Positions 15,667 to 24,067 of a stretch of 64,000 nucleotides of DNA are shown piece after piece. Both the position numbers and the translations under genes were made by a program. The DNA comes from an uncultured Aquimarina sp. Its GTDB lineage: Bacteria; Bacteroidota; Bacteroidia; Flavobacteriales; Flavobacteriaceae. The stretch's first letter is position 1. Each line of letters begins with the position of its first letter. The DNA lies in NCBI GenBank assembly GCA_947500545.1, contig CANMSO010000012.1, positions 62,001-126,000 of the forward strand. The letters run 5' to 3'. The notes under the pieces are model-generated. The model was not told where the DNA came from. It did no database searches and saw nothing but the letters and a program-made list of their open reading frames with translations.

Positions 15667-18405
15667 ATGAGAACTAATATAGTATTAAGAGTACTTTTTT
15701 TATATTTCCTGACACATACCTGTATGGGTCAGGAAATATCTTCTGAAATGGATTCTATTTCAAAATTATCAGGTAATCATTTTGATAAGCTAAATTCTTA
15801 TTACAAAGTTTTAGATCAGTACAAAGCTACAAACGACCATGTGCAGGTTGGATTTGATGCACATCAACTAGCCAAATGGATTCACAAAGAAAAAAAGTGG
15901 GCCAAAGCTATTGAAATTGCCAAAATAGCTTTTGAAGCCAGGAAAAATGCTGTTCCTTTTAATCCCGAACTATTAAAAAGAAGTTATTATAACTACGCCA
16001 ATTTTAATAAAAGAAGAGGTAATTATGCTATTGCAATTCGTTATTTCAGAAAAATGCTTGAAGTAAAAGAATCCACCTTTTTTAATGGGAAAGCGTATGC
16101 ACTGATAGGAGATAGTTTTAACAAAATAGGAGATTCATACCAAGCAGTTGAAAATCAATTACAGGCATTTAAATATTTTGATCTCGTAAAAGATAAAATA
16201 TTCATTATTTCAAACCACATTAATGTAGGTATCACTTATAAAAACATCAGAAATCAAGAAAGTATCAATAAAGCAATCTCTCATCTATTGATTGCCGACT
16301 CCTTAATTCATACAATAAAAAAGCCTAGAATACATGATCTATATGCCATTAATAATAATTTGGGAGATATGTATTATAAAAAAGTGGGTATTAAAAACAA
16401 CAATAAGGCTATAGGGTTTTTCAACAAAGCACTTCAAATTGCCAAAAAAATGAAAATTGATAAAAATCTAGCACAAATCAATTTTAATCTAGGCTTAATA
16501 TATAGTAAAACAGACATTACACTTGCTGAAGAATATTTTGATCAAGCCTTATTATATACCAATACTAAAAATGCAAGTTATTTAATTCCAAAAATTTATA
16601 TGGGATTAGGCATGTTGGCTTTTTCTAAAAATGAATATAACAAAACTCAAGAGTATTACAAAAAAGCATTCTCAAATTATTTCAATACGGAAATACATGA
16701 TCTACATTGGTTACCTTCAAAAAAAGAACTTACTAATATTAATGAAAAAGCCGTATTTCTGGAATTATTAAAACGAAAAATTCAAGCATACCTAGCTCGT
16801 GGCAAAAAGAAAAATGACACCACTTCATATACAAATGCTATTCGGACTGTGATGACCAGTGATGAACTTATTGACATCATAATGAAAGAGAATATATCTC
16901 ACAATTCTAAACTACTATGGAGAAGTTTGGCATCAGAAATTTATATCTTAGGACTACAGGCATGTTATCGATTAAATAATCTTGAAGATGCCTTTTATTT
17001 AATGGAAAAAAACAAAGCACTATTACTTACTCAAGAGATCACTAAAAACGACACAAATATTTCTAGCGAAATTCTTGAACAAGAGAAAAAAATAAAAAAC
17101 GAAATCATCCGTCTTCAGAAATTATTCCAAAAAACCCCAGTTACTCAAAAAGATTCGGTTTCAGAAATTATATTAAATCAAAAAAATAATTTGCGCCAAT
17201 TTAAGGATTCCCTTTCTGTGCAATATCCAATGTACTTTTCTTCAATTACTAATCCAAAGATAATACCCTTCTCAGAAATAGAAGTAGAAAATGATGAAAT
17301 CATTATCCAATATACTATGGCAGAAATGGTAGCACATGCCTTACCTGATGCCTATGGAATGATTATATCCGATGATCACAATATACTTTTTAAACTTAAA
17401 GACAATAAACAACTTTTAGAAAACATTTACAGTTTAAGAGAAAACCTTAACGAACCTTTTAAAACACCTGAAGATATTGTTGCCTATAAAAATATAGCAC
17501 ATCAACTTTACAACACCCTTTTTCCTACCCAGATAAGAGATAATCTAAAAAACAAGAAGATTACTATTATCGCAGATCACATGCTTAGCTTTATCCCTTT
17601 TGAGGGACTCGTAACTGATATTAATTTAGGAACATATTTAATTGAAGATAGTGAAATAAGTTATACTTATTCTTTATCTTTTCAAAAAGAAAACACAAGC
17701 ATATCAAGGCAAACAGACCAAGATTTTTTAGGTTTTGCTCCAATACATTTTTCTAACGAACTAATTTCTTTAACAAAAAGTAAAGAGGAAATCAATATTG
17801 CTAATACTTATTATAAAGGCTCCTTATTTGTTGGACAAACTGCTACAAAAGAGAACTTTATCAAAGAAGCAAGTAACTATAAAATTCTTCACTTAGCAAC
17901 TCATGCAAATGCATCAGACACCATTACTCCTTGGATTGCATTTCATGATTCCAGATTTATAACCGATGAATTTAATACATTCAAAAATAATGCAGAATTG
18001 GTTGTGCTTAGTGCTTGTAATACATCATTAGGTGAAGTGAGACGTGGTGAAGGCGTACTTAGCCTGGCCAGAGGGTTCTTTAAATCCGGTGCAAACACTG
18101 TGATTCCCTCACTATGGAGTACAAATGATAAAGCAACTGCCACTGTTACCGCAGATTTTTATAAAAACCTAAGCGAAGGAAAAACCAAATCTGAGGCATT
18201 ACGAATCGCAAAACTAAATTATCTAAAATCCAATATCGATGCTGAGGCTTCTCCCCATTATTGGGCTTCTTTAATCCTTATTGGAGATACCGGAAAGTTA
18301 TTACCAGAATTCAATTACACGACATATATTTATATTTTCACAATTCTACTACTCGTACTACTATTCACTGTATATAGATATCAAAGATCCAGACGCAGTA
18401 AGTAG
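15667..18405 (+). CDS. Membrane-anchored TPR-CHAT cysteine protease
   Basis: A 912-residue protein: signal peptide (LRVLFLYFLTHTCMGQ), tandem TPR repeats (about 40-400), a coiled segment, and a C-terminal CHAT domain (about 600-875) with the caspase-like dyad H746 (LHLATHAN) and C784 (VVLSACNTSLGE) and the ending SPHYWASLILIGDTG. A final transmembrane helix (YIYIFTILLLVLLFTVY) and a basic tail put the protease domain on the periplasmic side under the positive-inside rule. CHAT proteases act in signalling and defence. Here the gene is linked to an ECF sigma, its TPR-bearing anti-sigma and a lipoprotein, suggesting control of sigma release. The dyad is complete, so it should be active. Confidence 0.88.
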   Translation: MRTNIVLRVLFLYFLTHTCMGQEISSEMDSISKLSGNHFDKLNSYYKVLDQYKATNDHVQVGFDAHQLAKWIHKEKKWAKAIEIAKIAFEARKNAVPFNPELLKRSYYNYANFNKRRGNYAIAIRYFRKMLEVKESTFFNGKAYALIGDSFNKIGDSYQAVENQLQAFKYFDLVKDKIFIISNHINVGITYKNIRNQESINKAISHLLIADSLIHTIKKPRIHDLYAINNNLGDMYYKKVGIKNNNKAIGFFNKALQIAKKMKIDKNLAQINFNLGLIYSKTDITLAEEYFDQALLYTNTKNASYLIPKIYMGLGMLAFSKNEYNKTQEYYKKAFSNYFNTEIHDLHWLPSKKELTNINEKAVFLELLKRKIQAYLARGKKKNDTTSYTNAIRTVMTSDELIDIIMKENISHNSKLLWRSLASEIYILGLQACYRLNNLEDAFYLMEKNKALLLTQEITKNDTNISSEILEQEKKIKNEIIRLQKLFQKTPVTQKDSVSEIILNQKNNLRQFKDSLSVQYPMYFSSITNPKIIPFSEIEVENDEIIIQYTMAEMVAHALPDAYGMIISDDHNILFKLKDNKQLLENIYSLRENLNEPFKTPEDIVAYKNIAHQLYNTLFPTQIRDNLKNKKITIIADHMLSFIPFEGLVTDINLGTYLIEDSEISYTYSLSFQKENTSISRQTDQDFLGFAPIHFSNELISLTKSKEEINIANTYYKGSLFVGQTATKENFIKEASNYKILHLATHANASDTITPWIAFHDSRFITDEFNTFKNNAELVVLSACNTSLGEVRRGEGVLSLARGFFKSGANTVIPSLWSTNDKATATVTADFYKNLSEGKTKSEALRIAKLNYLKSNIDAEASPHYWASLILIGDTGKLLPEFNYTTYIYIFTILLLVLLFTVYRYQRSRRSK

Positions 18406-18575
18406 CCCTATATACTACATTATACTCTAGACAGTAGGCAATAGTAAAATGTTATTAGCTTGCTACTTTATCGAGTCCATACAAAACCCTTTATGCATTC
18501 ATTTCTTTTCAAAAAAAGAAAAAAACATGAATCTCCTGTAGTAACATTTCTTGATTTTGTGAACAATAATATAAA

Positions 18576-18596
18576 AGACATAAATCTTGAGTGTCT
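18576..18596 (+). promoter_or_regulatory. Shared peptide-regulon element, copy upstream of precursor 2
   Basis: AGACAT, nine bases, GTGTCT, with CTTGA inside. It is followed by GTAAACGAT and ends 41 bases before the start codon. It matches 25 of 30 bases of the element before the peptide gene at 19571, which has the identical spacing. Sequence similarity stops outside the element. Confidence 0.7.
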
Positions 18597-18637
18597 GTAA
18601 ACGATCAAGGCTCATAAAATTATTAAATGATCTTATC

Positions 18638-18868
18638 ATGAAGAAAAAAAAGTTAGAAGGTTTATCATTAAACAAAAACACTATCTCTAGGTTAAATAGC
18701 TCTACAATCAAAGGGGGAAACTTAGGAACAACCACAGGATGCCCACCTCAGGGAGGAACCAGAAATTGCCCAACAAATTCTGCAGCACTACCTTGTTTCT
18801 CAAGAGATTGTGTGGTCCTAACAGGAGAATGTGCACATACCGAAGTAAACTGTTTGCCCATTTATTAG
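18638..18868 (+). CDS. Lanthipeptide-type precursor peptide 2 (LanA-like)
   Basis: A 76-residue peptide. The leader (MKKKKLEGLSLNKNTISRL then NSSTIKGG) matches precursor 1 at 22 of 27 positions, ending at the same double glycine; the core has six Cys and several Thr/Ser (TTTGC, RNC, LPC, RDC, GEC, VNC). I start at this ATG because the leader begins there; the open frame extends 17 codons further upstream without meaning. The core is unrelated to that of precursor 1, the usual pattern for a leader shared by one modification enzyme. It is a single gene with its own upstream element and a strong terminator. Any processing enzyme must work in trans. Confidence 0.83.
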   Translation: MKKKKLEGLSLNKNTISRLNSSTIKGGNLGTTTGCPPQGGTRNCPTNSAALPCFSRDCVVLTGECAHTEVNCLPIY

Positions 18869-18887
18869 TTTGTTACTAACACACATC

Positions 18888-18931
18888 AAAAGTGAAAGAA
18901 TAATGCTATTCATTATTCTTTCACTTTTTTT
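18888..18931 (+). terminator. Terminator of precursor 2
   Basis: An 18-bp perfect stem (left arm AAAAGTGAAAGAATAATG), loop CTATT, followed by T residues. Confidence 0.92.
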
Positions 18932-19008
18932 AAAATCAACTTTAACTAAAAAAAAAGATAATCTGTTAATCTAGTTATCTTATTATAATAATCTTAAAAC
19001 CCTCTATT

Positions 19009-19189
19009 ATGTTAAAAAAAAATTAGAAATCAAAGATGCAAAAACTTTGAATCAAACTGAAAAATGGCGATCAAGGCTGGTAATAGAAGTAGATCAAATT
19101 GCGCAATGGCAATTTCATTTGATTTTAGATTGTGTTTATGTCAAGGATGGGTACTTAAAGGATATATTTACGCACCTATAAATCCATAA
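19009..19189 (+). pseudogene. Decayed double-glycine-type peptide precursor
   Basis: The ATG frame stops after five codons. Adding one A to the A9 run and one A to a later A5 run restores a 48-residue peptide: leader MLKKKLEIKDAKTLNQTEK then MAIKAG (25 residues, exactly the length of the intact leader at 19571, with the double glycine changed to AG) and a core with three Cys (RSNC, FRLC, LCQGW). Both lesions are one-base losses in A runs, so sequencing error or slippage is a real alternative to decay. No clear copy of the shared upstream element precedes it; TCTGT at 18962 may be a relic. Confidence 0.6.
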
Positions 19190-19210
19190 TTTATTTTCTC
19201 AAAAAACCAA

Positions 19211-19234
19211 AAAAAGCTTTGAGGATATCAAAGC
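19211..19234 (-). terminator. Terminator beside the recQ 3' remnant
   Basis: Stem GCTTTGA / TCAAAGC with a five-base loop, followed on the minus strand by a T run. It stands just past the stop of the recQ-like remnant, as a terminator would after an intact recQ, although no complete minus-strand gene ends here. Confidence 0.6.
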
Positions 19235-19250
19235 CTTTGACAGATAATGC

Positions 19251-19345
19251 TTAATATTTCTTATTTATCACCTCGCTAATGAGTTTAATACGATATAAAT
19301 GAAGTTCTTCTTCATCATAATCACTATCAAATTCTTTTGCAGGAT
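19251..19345 (-). pseudogene. Remnant of a recQ 3' end
   Basis: Read on the minus strand this encodes AKEFDSDYDEEELHLYRIKL then ISEVINKKY and a stop, homologous to the last residues of the intact RecQ (IEEFDGDYDDEELRLYRIKF then ISEVAN). In DNA, 19270-19336 matches 19837-19903 at 59 of 67 positions without gaps. Upstream of this point the frame has no further recQ similarity. It is a direct repeat flanking the peptide gene at 19571. Confidence 0.85.
19270..19336. repeat. Direct repeat, left copy (recQ 3' end)
   Basis: 67 bp, 59 identical to 19837-19903 in the same orientation. The eight differences include several amino-acid changes, so the copies are not recent. Confidence 0.85.
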
Positions 19346-19508
19346 ATACTCGTTAGTTTATAGTGTAAGGACTTATGTAATATCTTTAACTAGCTTTAAA
19401 GAAAATTGGTGAGTACGAGTAAATAAAGATTAAGTAAAATAAACCTAATACTTGAAACTGTTTTTAACTTGATTCATCTTTTTCAAACTTATCCTATCAA
19501 AAATTAAT

Positions 19509-19529
19509 AGACATACACCTTGAATGTCT
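19509..19529 (+). promoter_or_regulatory. Shared peptide-regulon element, copy upstream of the double-glycine peptide
   Basis: A perfect inverted repeat AGACAT-N9-ATGTCT with CTTGA inside, followed by TTTAAACTAT. It ends exactly 41 bases before the ATG, the same as before precursor 2. Confidence 0.7.
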
Positions 19530-19570
19530 TTAAACTATGAAGAATCACAGTCACTTTTAAAACATAAATT

Positions 19571-19756
19571 ATGTTAGAAAACATTTTAAACATAAATGGT
19601 GTTGACAAGCTCAACAAAAACTATCAAAAAACGATAAATGGAGGAACATTATCAGGATGTCCAACAGTATTTCCAACGGGATGTTTTGCTGGGGCTCCAT
19701 TCTACTGCAATATTTATAATTTACCTATTTGTGGTCCAATAGACCTTGAAGATTAA
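19571..19756 (+). CDS. Double-glycine-leader bacteriocin or pheromone-like peptide
   Basis: A 61-residue peptide with a ComC/BlpC-type leader (MLENILNINGVDKLNKNYQ then KTINGG, 25 residues) and a 36-residue core with four Cys (LSGC, PTGC, FYC, PIC). Such leaders are normally cleaved after GG by a C39-peptidase exporter; none is encoded in the window. The core could be a bacteriocin, a signalling peptide, or a substrate of a modifying enzyme. It has its own upstream element and terminator and sits between the intact recQ 3' end and a remnant copy of it. Confidence 0.8.
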   Translation: MLENILNINGVDKLNKNYQKTINGGTLSGCPTVFPTGCFAGAPFYCNIYNLPICGPIDLED

Positions 19757-19765
19757 TTTGTAAAT

Positions 19766-19803
19766 AAAAATGAGACCGTTTTCATGAAAACGGTCTCATT
19801 TTT
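19766..19803. terminator. Bidirectional terminator between the peptide gene and recQ
   Basis: A palindrome with 19-base arms (left arm ends TGAGACCGTTTTCA) and A and T runs at its ends, serving two convergent genes. Confidence 0.9.
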
Positions 19804-19826
19804 ATTTTAGGGTACTATCCAGAAGA

Positions 19827-22031
19827 TTAATTCGCTACTTCGCTAATAAATTTGATACGATATAAACGAAGTTCTTCGTCATCATAATCACCGTCAAATT
19901 CTTCTATAGCCATGTCTATCTTATCGTTTTCTGCTTCAATAAAATATTCATGAATTTCTTCTTGCTGATCTTCATCTAGAATTTCATCAATCCAGTATGC
20001 AATATTAAGTTTGGTCCCGCTATATACAATTGCCTCCATCTCCTTAATAAAGGCCGTCATATCCATTCCTTTGGCAGCTGCAATATCATCCAAAGGAAGC
20101 TTGCGATCAACATTTTGTATGATATATAACTTTAATCCACTATTGGCACCTGTGCTTTTGACAACAAAATCATCAGGGCGCATAATATCGTTTTCGTCTA
20201 CATATTTGGCAATAAATTCTACAAACGCAGCACCATATTTCTTTGCCTTTCCTTCTCCTACTCCATGAACATTTGCAAGTTCTTCTATGGTAACAGGATA
20301 TTTTAAAGCCATATCATCGATAGATGGATCCTGAAACACTACAAATGGAGGTACTCCCAATTTTTTGGCAACAGTTTTTCGTAAATCCCTAAGCATCCCA
20401 GCCAATTTATCATCACCTCCACCCTTACCACCAGATTTTGCAGCAGTTATTATAGCATCATCACTTATATCATCATAAATATGATCCTCTGTCATCATGA
20501 AACTAGTAGGATTATCTATAAAATCTTTTCCTTCGGCAGTAATCCTGATCACTCCATAGGTTTCAATATCTTTACGTAGATATCCCGCAACAAGTACTTG
20601 ACGAACTAGGGCCATCCAATATTTACCATCCTTTGCCTTACCACTCCCAAAGAAAGATTGTAGATGTGTTTTATGAGAAATAATTAAGGCATTGCTTTTA
20701 CCAATAAGCGTACTTACAAGATCTTTTGACTTATAAATTTCTCCTGTTTTACTTACTACCTCCAGTAAGATTTTCACCTCATCTTTGGCTTCATGTTTTT
20801 TCTTTGGGTTACGCACATTATCATCCATATCCGCACCATCCCCATTTACACCATCAAATTCTTCACCAAAATAATGTAAAATAAATTTACGTCTCGATAT
20901 TGAAGTCTCTGCAAAAGCTACAACTTCTTGTAACAATGCGTGGCCAATCTCCTGCTCTGCCACAGGTTTGCCACTCATAAACTTTTCTAGTTTTTCAATA
21001 TCTTTATATGCATAATATGCAAGACAATGTCCTTCGCCTCCATCCCGGCCCGCACGACCAGTTTCTTGATAATAGCTTTCAATACTTTTGGGCATGTCGT
21101 GATGAATCACGAAACGTACATCGGGCTTATCAATCCCCATTCCAAAAGCTATCGTAGCAACTACAACATCTGTATCTTCCATCAAGAACATATCCTGATG
21201 TTTTGCTCTAGTCTTGGCATCTAACCCTGCATGATAAGGAACAGCTTTTACCCCATTAACTTCTAGAGTTTGCGCTAGTTCTTCTACTCGTTTCCTACTC
21301 AGACAATAAACAATACCGCTTTTTCCGCTATTTTGTTTTACAAATCGGGTGATGTCAGCATCAACGTTTTTAGTCTTTGGTCGTATTTCGTAGTACAAAT
21401 TAGGTCTGTTAAATGATGCTTTGAAAGTTCGAGCATCACTCATCGCTAAATTTTTCAGAATATCTTCTTGTACTTTAGGTGTAGCTGTTGCGGTAAGACC
21501 AATAATAGGAATATTCTCACCTATTCTTTTAATAATATTACGTAGATTTCGATATTCTGGTCTAAAATCGTGCCCCCATTCACTAATACAATGCGCCTCA
21601 TCTACTGCCAAAAAAGAAATTTTTTGAGACTTTAAAAAATCTACATATTCTTCTTTGGTAAGAGATTCTGGAGCGACATATAACAATTTAGTAACTCCAT
21701 TAATGATATCATCTTTTACTTTTTTTACCTCAGATTTATTCAAAGATGAATTCAATACATGGGCAATCCCTTCTTGCGATGATATACTACGAATAGCATC
21801 TACTTGATTTTTCATTAATGCGATCAAAGGTGACACCACAATAGCGGTTCCTTCGCACATCAACGCCGGCAGTTGGTAACATAGGGACTTTCCACCGCCT
21901 GTAGGCATTATTACAAAAGTATTTTGTTTTTCAAGAACACTCTGCACTACCTTTTCCTGTAATCCTCTAAATTGACTAAAACCAAAGTACTTTTTTAAAG
22001 CACTTTGTAAGTCAGCTTCATTCAAACTCAT
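19827..22031 (-). CDS. recQ: ATP-dependent DNA helicase RecQ
   Basis: A 734-residue superfamily 2 helicase. Motif I is MPTGGGKSLCYQLPA, motif II LAVDEAHCISEWGHDFRPEY, motif III GLTATATP, and motif VI HHDMPKSIESYYQETGRAGR. An RQC region follows, an HRDC-type domain appears near 525-605 (TIEELANVHGVGEGKAKKYG), and a C-terminal extension ends in an acidic tail, as in other Flavobacteriia. It unwinds DNA in recombination and replication-fork repair. It is divergent from kdsD with a 237-base gap. Its last 22 codons are duplicated about 570 bases downstream in the peptide island. Confidence 0.95.
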   Translation of the reverse strand: MSLNEADLQSALKKYFGFSQFRGLQEKVVQSVLEKQNTFVIMPTGGGKSLCYQLPALMCEGTAIVVSPLIALMKNQVDAIRSISSQEGIAHVLNSSLNKSEVKKVKDDIINGVTKLLYVAPESLTKEEYVDFLKSQKISFLAVDEAHCISEWGHDFRPEYRNLRNIIKRIGENIPIIGLTATATPKVQEDILKNLAMSDARTFKASFNRPNLYYEIRPKTKNVDADITRFVKQNSGKSGIVYCLSRKRVEELAQTLEVNGVKAVPYHAGLDAKTRAKHQDMFLMEDTDVVVATIAFGMGIDKPDVRFVIHHDMPKSIESYYQETGRAGRDGGEGHCLAYYAYKDIEKLEKFMSGKPVAEQEIGHALLQEVVAFAETSISRRKFILHYFGEEFDGVNGDGADMDDNVRNPKKKHEAKDEVKILLEVVSKTGEIYKSKDLVSTLIGKSNALIISHKTHLQSFFGSGKAKDGKYWMALVRQVLVAGYLRKDIETYGVIRITAEGKDFIDNPTSFMMTEDHIYDDISDDAIITAAKSGGKGGGDDKLAGMLRDLRKTVAKKLGVPPFVVFQDPSIDDMALKYPVTIEELANVHGVGEGKAKKYGAAFVEFIAKYVDENDIMRPDDFVVKSTGANSGLKLYIIQNVDRKLPLDDIAAAKGMDMTAFIKEMEAIVYSGTKLNIAYWIDEILDEDQQEEIHEYFIEAENDKIDMAIEEFDGDYDDEELRLYRIKFISEVAN
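19837..19903. repeat. Direct repeat, right copy (inside intact recQ)
   Basis: The copy within the functional recQ 3' end that pairs with 19270-19336. Confidence 0.85.
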
Positions 22032-22268
22032 TAAATCCTTTAACTTTTATATCCAATTAAATAAAGACTTCACTAACACTAAAACCTGTTTCCCCAAACA
22101 CAGATCTAGTGGACGTTTTCATTTTTAATTTTTGTATGCCAAATATAATGAAAGCATAAATTAATATGCTTTTTTTTGACAGTATTTAAAATTAATAAGG
22201 TATTGTATACCTTTGCGTAAATTAAAGATAATAAAATCTTTATTTATAACACGCAAATTTTTTAAATT

Positions 22269-23234
22269 TTGAACACCCAAGATACTATAATCTCATACGC
22301 AAAAAAAACGATCGCAGAGGAAGCCCGAGCGATAGCCTACCTAGAAGAACTTATCGATGAAGAATTTTCTAAAGCTGTTGAAACCATACGAGACTCTAAC
22401 GGTAGAGTTATAATTACAGGAATTGGTAAGAGCGCTATTATTGCCAATAAAATTGTTGCTACAATGAATTCTACCGGAACTCCTGCAGTATTTATGCATG
22501 CTGCAGATGCTATTCATGGAGATTTAGGAAACATTCTTAAAGATGATGTGGTAATTTGTATTTCTAAAAGTGGAAATACTCCTGAAATCAAAGTGCTAGT
22601 CCCGTTGATTAAAAGTTTTAATAACCCGTTAATTGGGATTACCGCAAATAAAAAATCATTTTTAGGAGAAGAAGCCGATTACGTTCTTCATGCTTATGTA
22701 GAAAAAGAAGCATGCCCAAATAATCTTGCTCCAACAACCAGTACTACGGCACAGTTGGTTATTGGAGATGCTATTGCAGTTTGTTTATTACACCTAAAAG
22801 GTTTTTCGAGTAATGATTTTGCAAAATATCATCCCGGAGGCGCTTTAGGAAAAAAATTATATTTACGTGTAAGTGATATCACATCTCGCAACGAAAAACC
22901 ACAGGTATCGCCAGAGTCTAATATTAATAGCGTTATCGTTGAAATGACCGAAAAACGTCTTGGGGTAACTGCGGTTACTGAAAACGGAACTATTATTGGC
23001 ATTATAACAGACGGTGACCTACGTAGAATGCTCACAACAAACACGTCTTACGAGGGTTTAACGGCTAAAGATATTATGTCTCCTAATCCTAAAAGTATTA
23101 ACAATAATGCTATGGCAGTAGATGCGCTTGAGCAATTAGAAGAGAACTCTATAACGCAATTATTAGCCGAAGAAGATGGAAAATATGCCGGCCTTATACA
23201 TATTCATGATTTAATGAGAGAAGGTATTTTATAA
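22269..23234 (+). CDS. kdsD: D-arabinose 5-phosphate isomerase (KpsF/GutQ family)
   Basis: A 321-residue protein: an SIS sugar isomerase domain (GIGKSAIIANKIVATMNSTG, HAADAIHGDLG, VICISKSGNTPEIKVL, YHPGGALGKKL) followed by two CBS domains (about 205-320; VTAVTENGTIIGIITDGDL is typical). It converts ribulose 5-phosphate to arabinose 5-phosphate, the first step of Kdo synthesis for lipopolysaccharide. The frame starts at TTG; no ATG occurs before the conserved N-terminus, and relatives begin at this point. A TACCTTTG -7 box lies at 22208-22215. It is translationally coupled to tatC (stop and start overlap by one base). Confidence 0.92.
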   Translation: MNTQDTIISYAKKTIAEEARAIAYLEELIDEEFSKAVETIRDSNGRVIITGIGKSAIIANKIVATMNSTGTPAVFMHAADAIHGDLGNILKDDVVICISKSGNTPEIKVLVPLIKSFNNPLIGITANKKSFLGEEADYVLHAYVEKEACPNNLAPTTSTTAQLVIGDAIAVCLLHLKGFSSNDFAKYHPGGALGKKLYLRVSDITSRNEKPQVSPESNINSVIVEMTEKRLGVTAVTENGTIIGIITDGDLRRMLTTNTSYEGLTAKDIMSPNPKSINNNAMAVDALEQLEENSITQLLAEEDGKYAGLIHIHDLMREGIL

Positions 23235-24067
23235 TGACAAAAAACACAAAAAACCCTCAATCCATGTCCTTTCTGGACCATCTAGAAGAGCTACGTTGGC
23301 ATCTTATTAGAGCTACAATAGCAATACTTATAGCTGGTATTATTGCATTTGTATCCAAGGAATTTATTTTCGATGTGCTAATTTTCGGGCCAAAAAAACC
23401 AGATTTTCCAACCTATACAAGCCTCTGTAGTTTATCACAGTTTCTTGGGTTAGACCAAAGTTTATGTTTCAAAGAACTGCCTTTTAGCGTACAAAGCAGA
23501 AAGGTAGCCGGACAGTTTTCGGTTCATATTTGGACCTCAATAACCGCTGGTTTTATAATTGCTTTTCCTTATGTTTTATACGAATTTTGGAAATTTATTG
23601 CTCCTGCTTTATACGACAAGGAGAGAAAAAATTCCAAAGGTTTTATAATTATCTGTTCATTATTATTTTTCATGGGAGTGCTTTTTGGGTACTACATCAT
23701 TACTCCTCTATCTATTAATTTCTTAGGAGGTTATCAAGTAAGTAAGGAAGTCCTTAATGAGTTTGACATTGATAGTTATATTGCTTTGGTGAGGGCATCA
23801 GTTATTGCATGTGGGTTGATATTTGAACTACCTGTGATTATGTTTTTTCTAACAAAAATAGGATTAGTCACGCCCGAGTTTCTAAAAAAATATCGCAAAT
23901 TTGCTTTGGTCATTGTATTAATACTCTCAGCAATTATTACACCTCCTGATATTGCTAGTCAGGTTATCGTTGCTATTCCCGTTTTGGGATTATATGAAGT
24001 AAGTATTTTTATTTCTAAGGCTGTTATTAAAAAAGAAAAGAAAAAATTACAAAAACAATCGAAATGA
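23234..24067 (+). CDS. tatC: Twin-arginine translocase subunit TatC
   Basis: A 277-residue polytopic membrane protein. The signature SFLDHLEELRWHLIRA opens the protein, and six hydrophobic segments follow, with FIIAFPYVLYEFWKFIAPAL and a RASVIACGLIFELPVIMFFL core typical of TatC. It has the longer first periplasmic loop common in Bacteroidota. It recognises twin-arginine signal peptides and, with TatA, exports folded proteins. It lies between kdsD (one-base overlap) and an AhpD-like gene (four-base overlap), so the three are one operon. Confidence 0.95.
   Translation: MTKNTKNPQSMSFLDHLEELRWHLIRATIAILIAGIIAFVSKEFIFDVLIFGPKKPDFPTYTSLCSLSQFLGLDQSLCFKELPFSVQSRKVAGQFSVHIWTSITAGFIIAFPYVLYEFWKFIAPALYDKERKNSKGFIIICSLLFFMGVLFGYYIITPLSINFLGGYQVSKEVLNEFDIDSYIALVRASVIACGLIFELPVIMFFLTKIGLVTPEFLKKYRKFALVIVLILSAIITPPDIASQVIVAIPVLGLYEVSIFISKAVIKKEKKKLQKQSK

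Noticed and set aside
15667..18405. The CHAT protease as leader peptidase of the nearby GG peptides
   Set aside because: Attractive because no C39 peptidase is nearby, but GG-leader cleavage by CHAT is not established and the predicted periplasmic location would require export of the full precursor first. Kept only as a speculation.
11299..19803. The peptide island as a prophage or integrative element
   Set aside because: I see no integrase, transposase, phage structural gene or tRNA attachment site; the recQ-tail repeat alone does not make it a mobile element.
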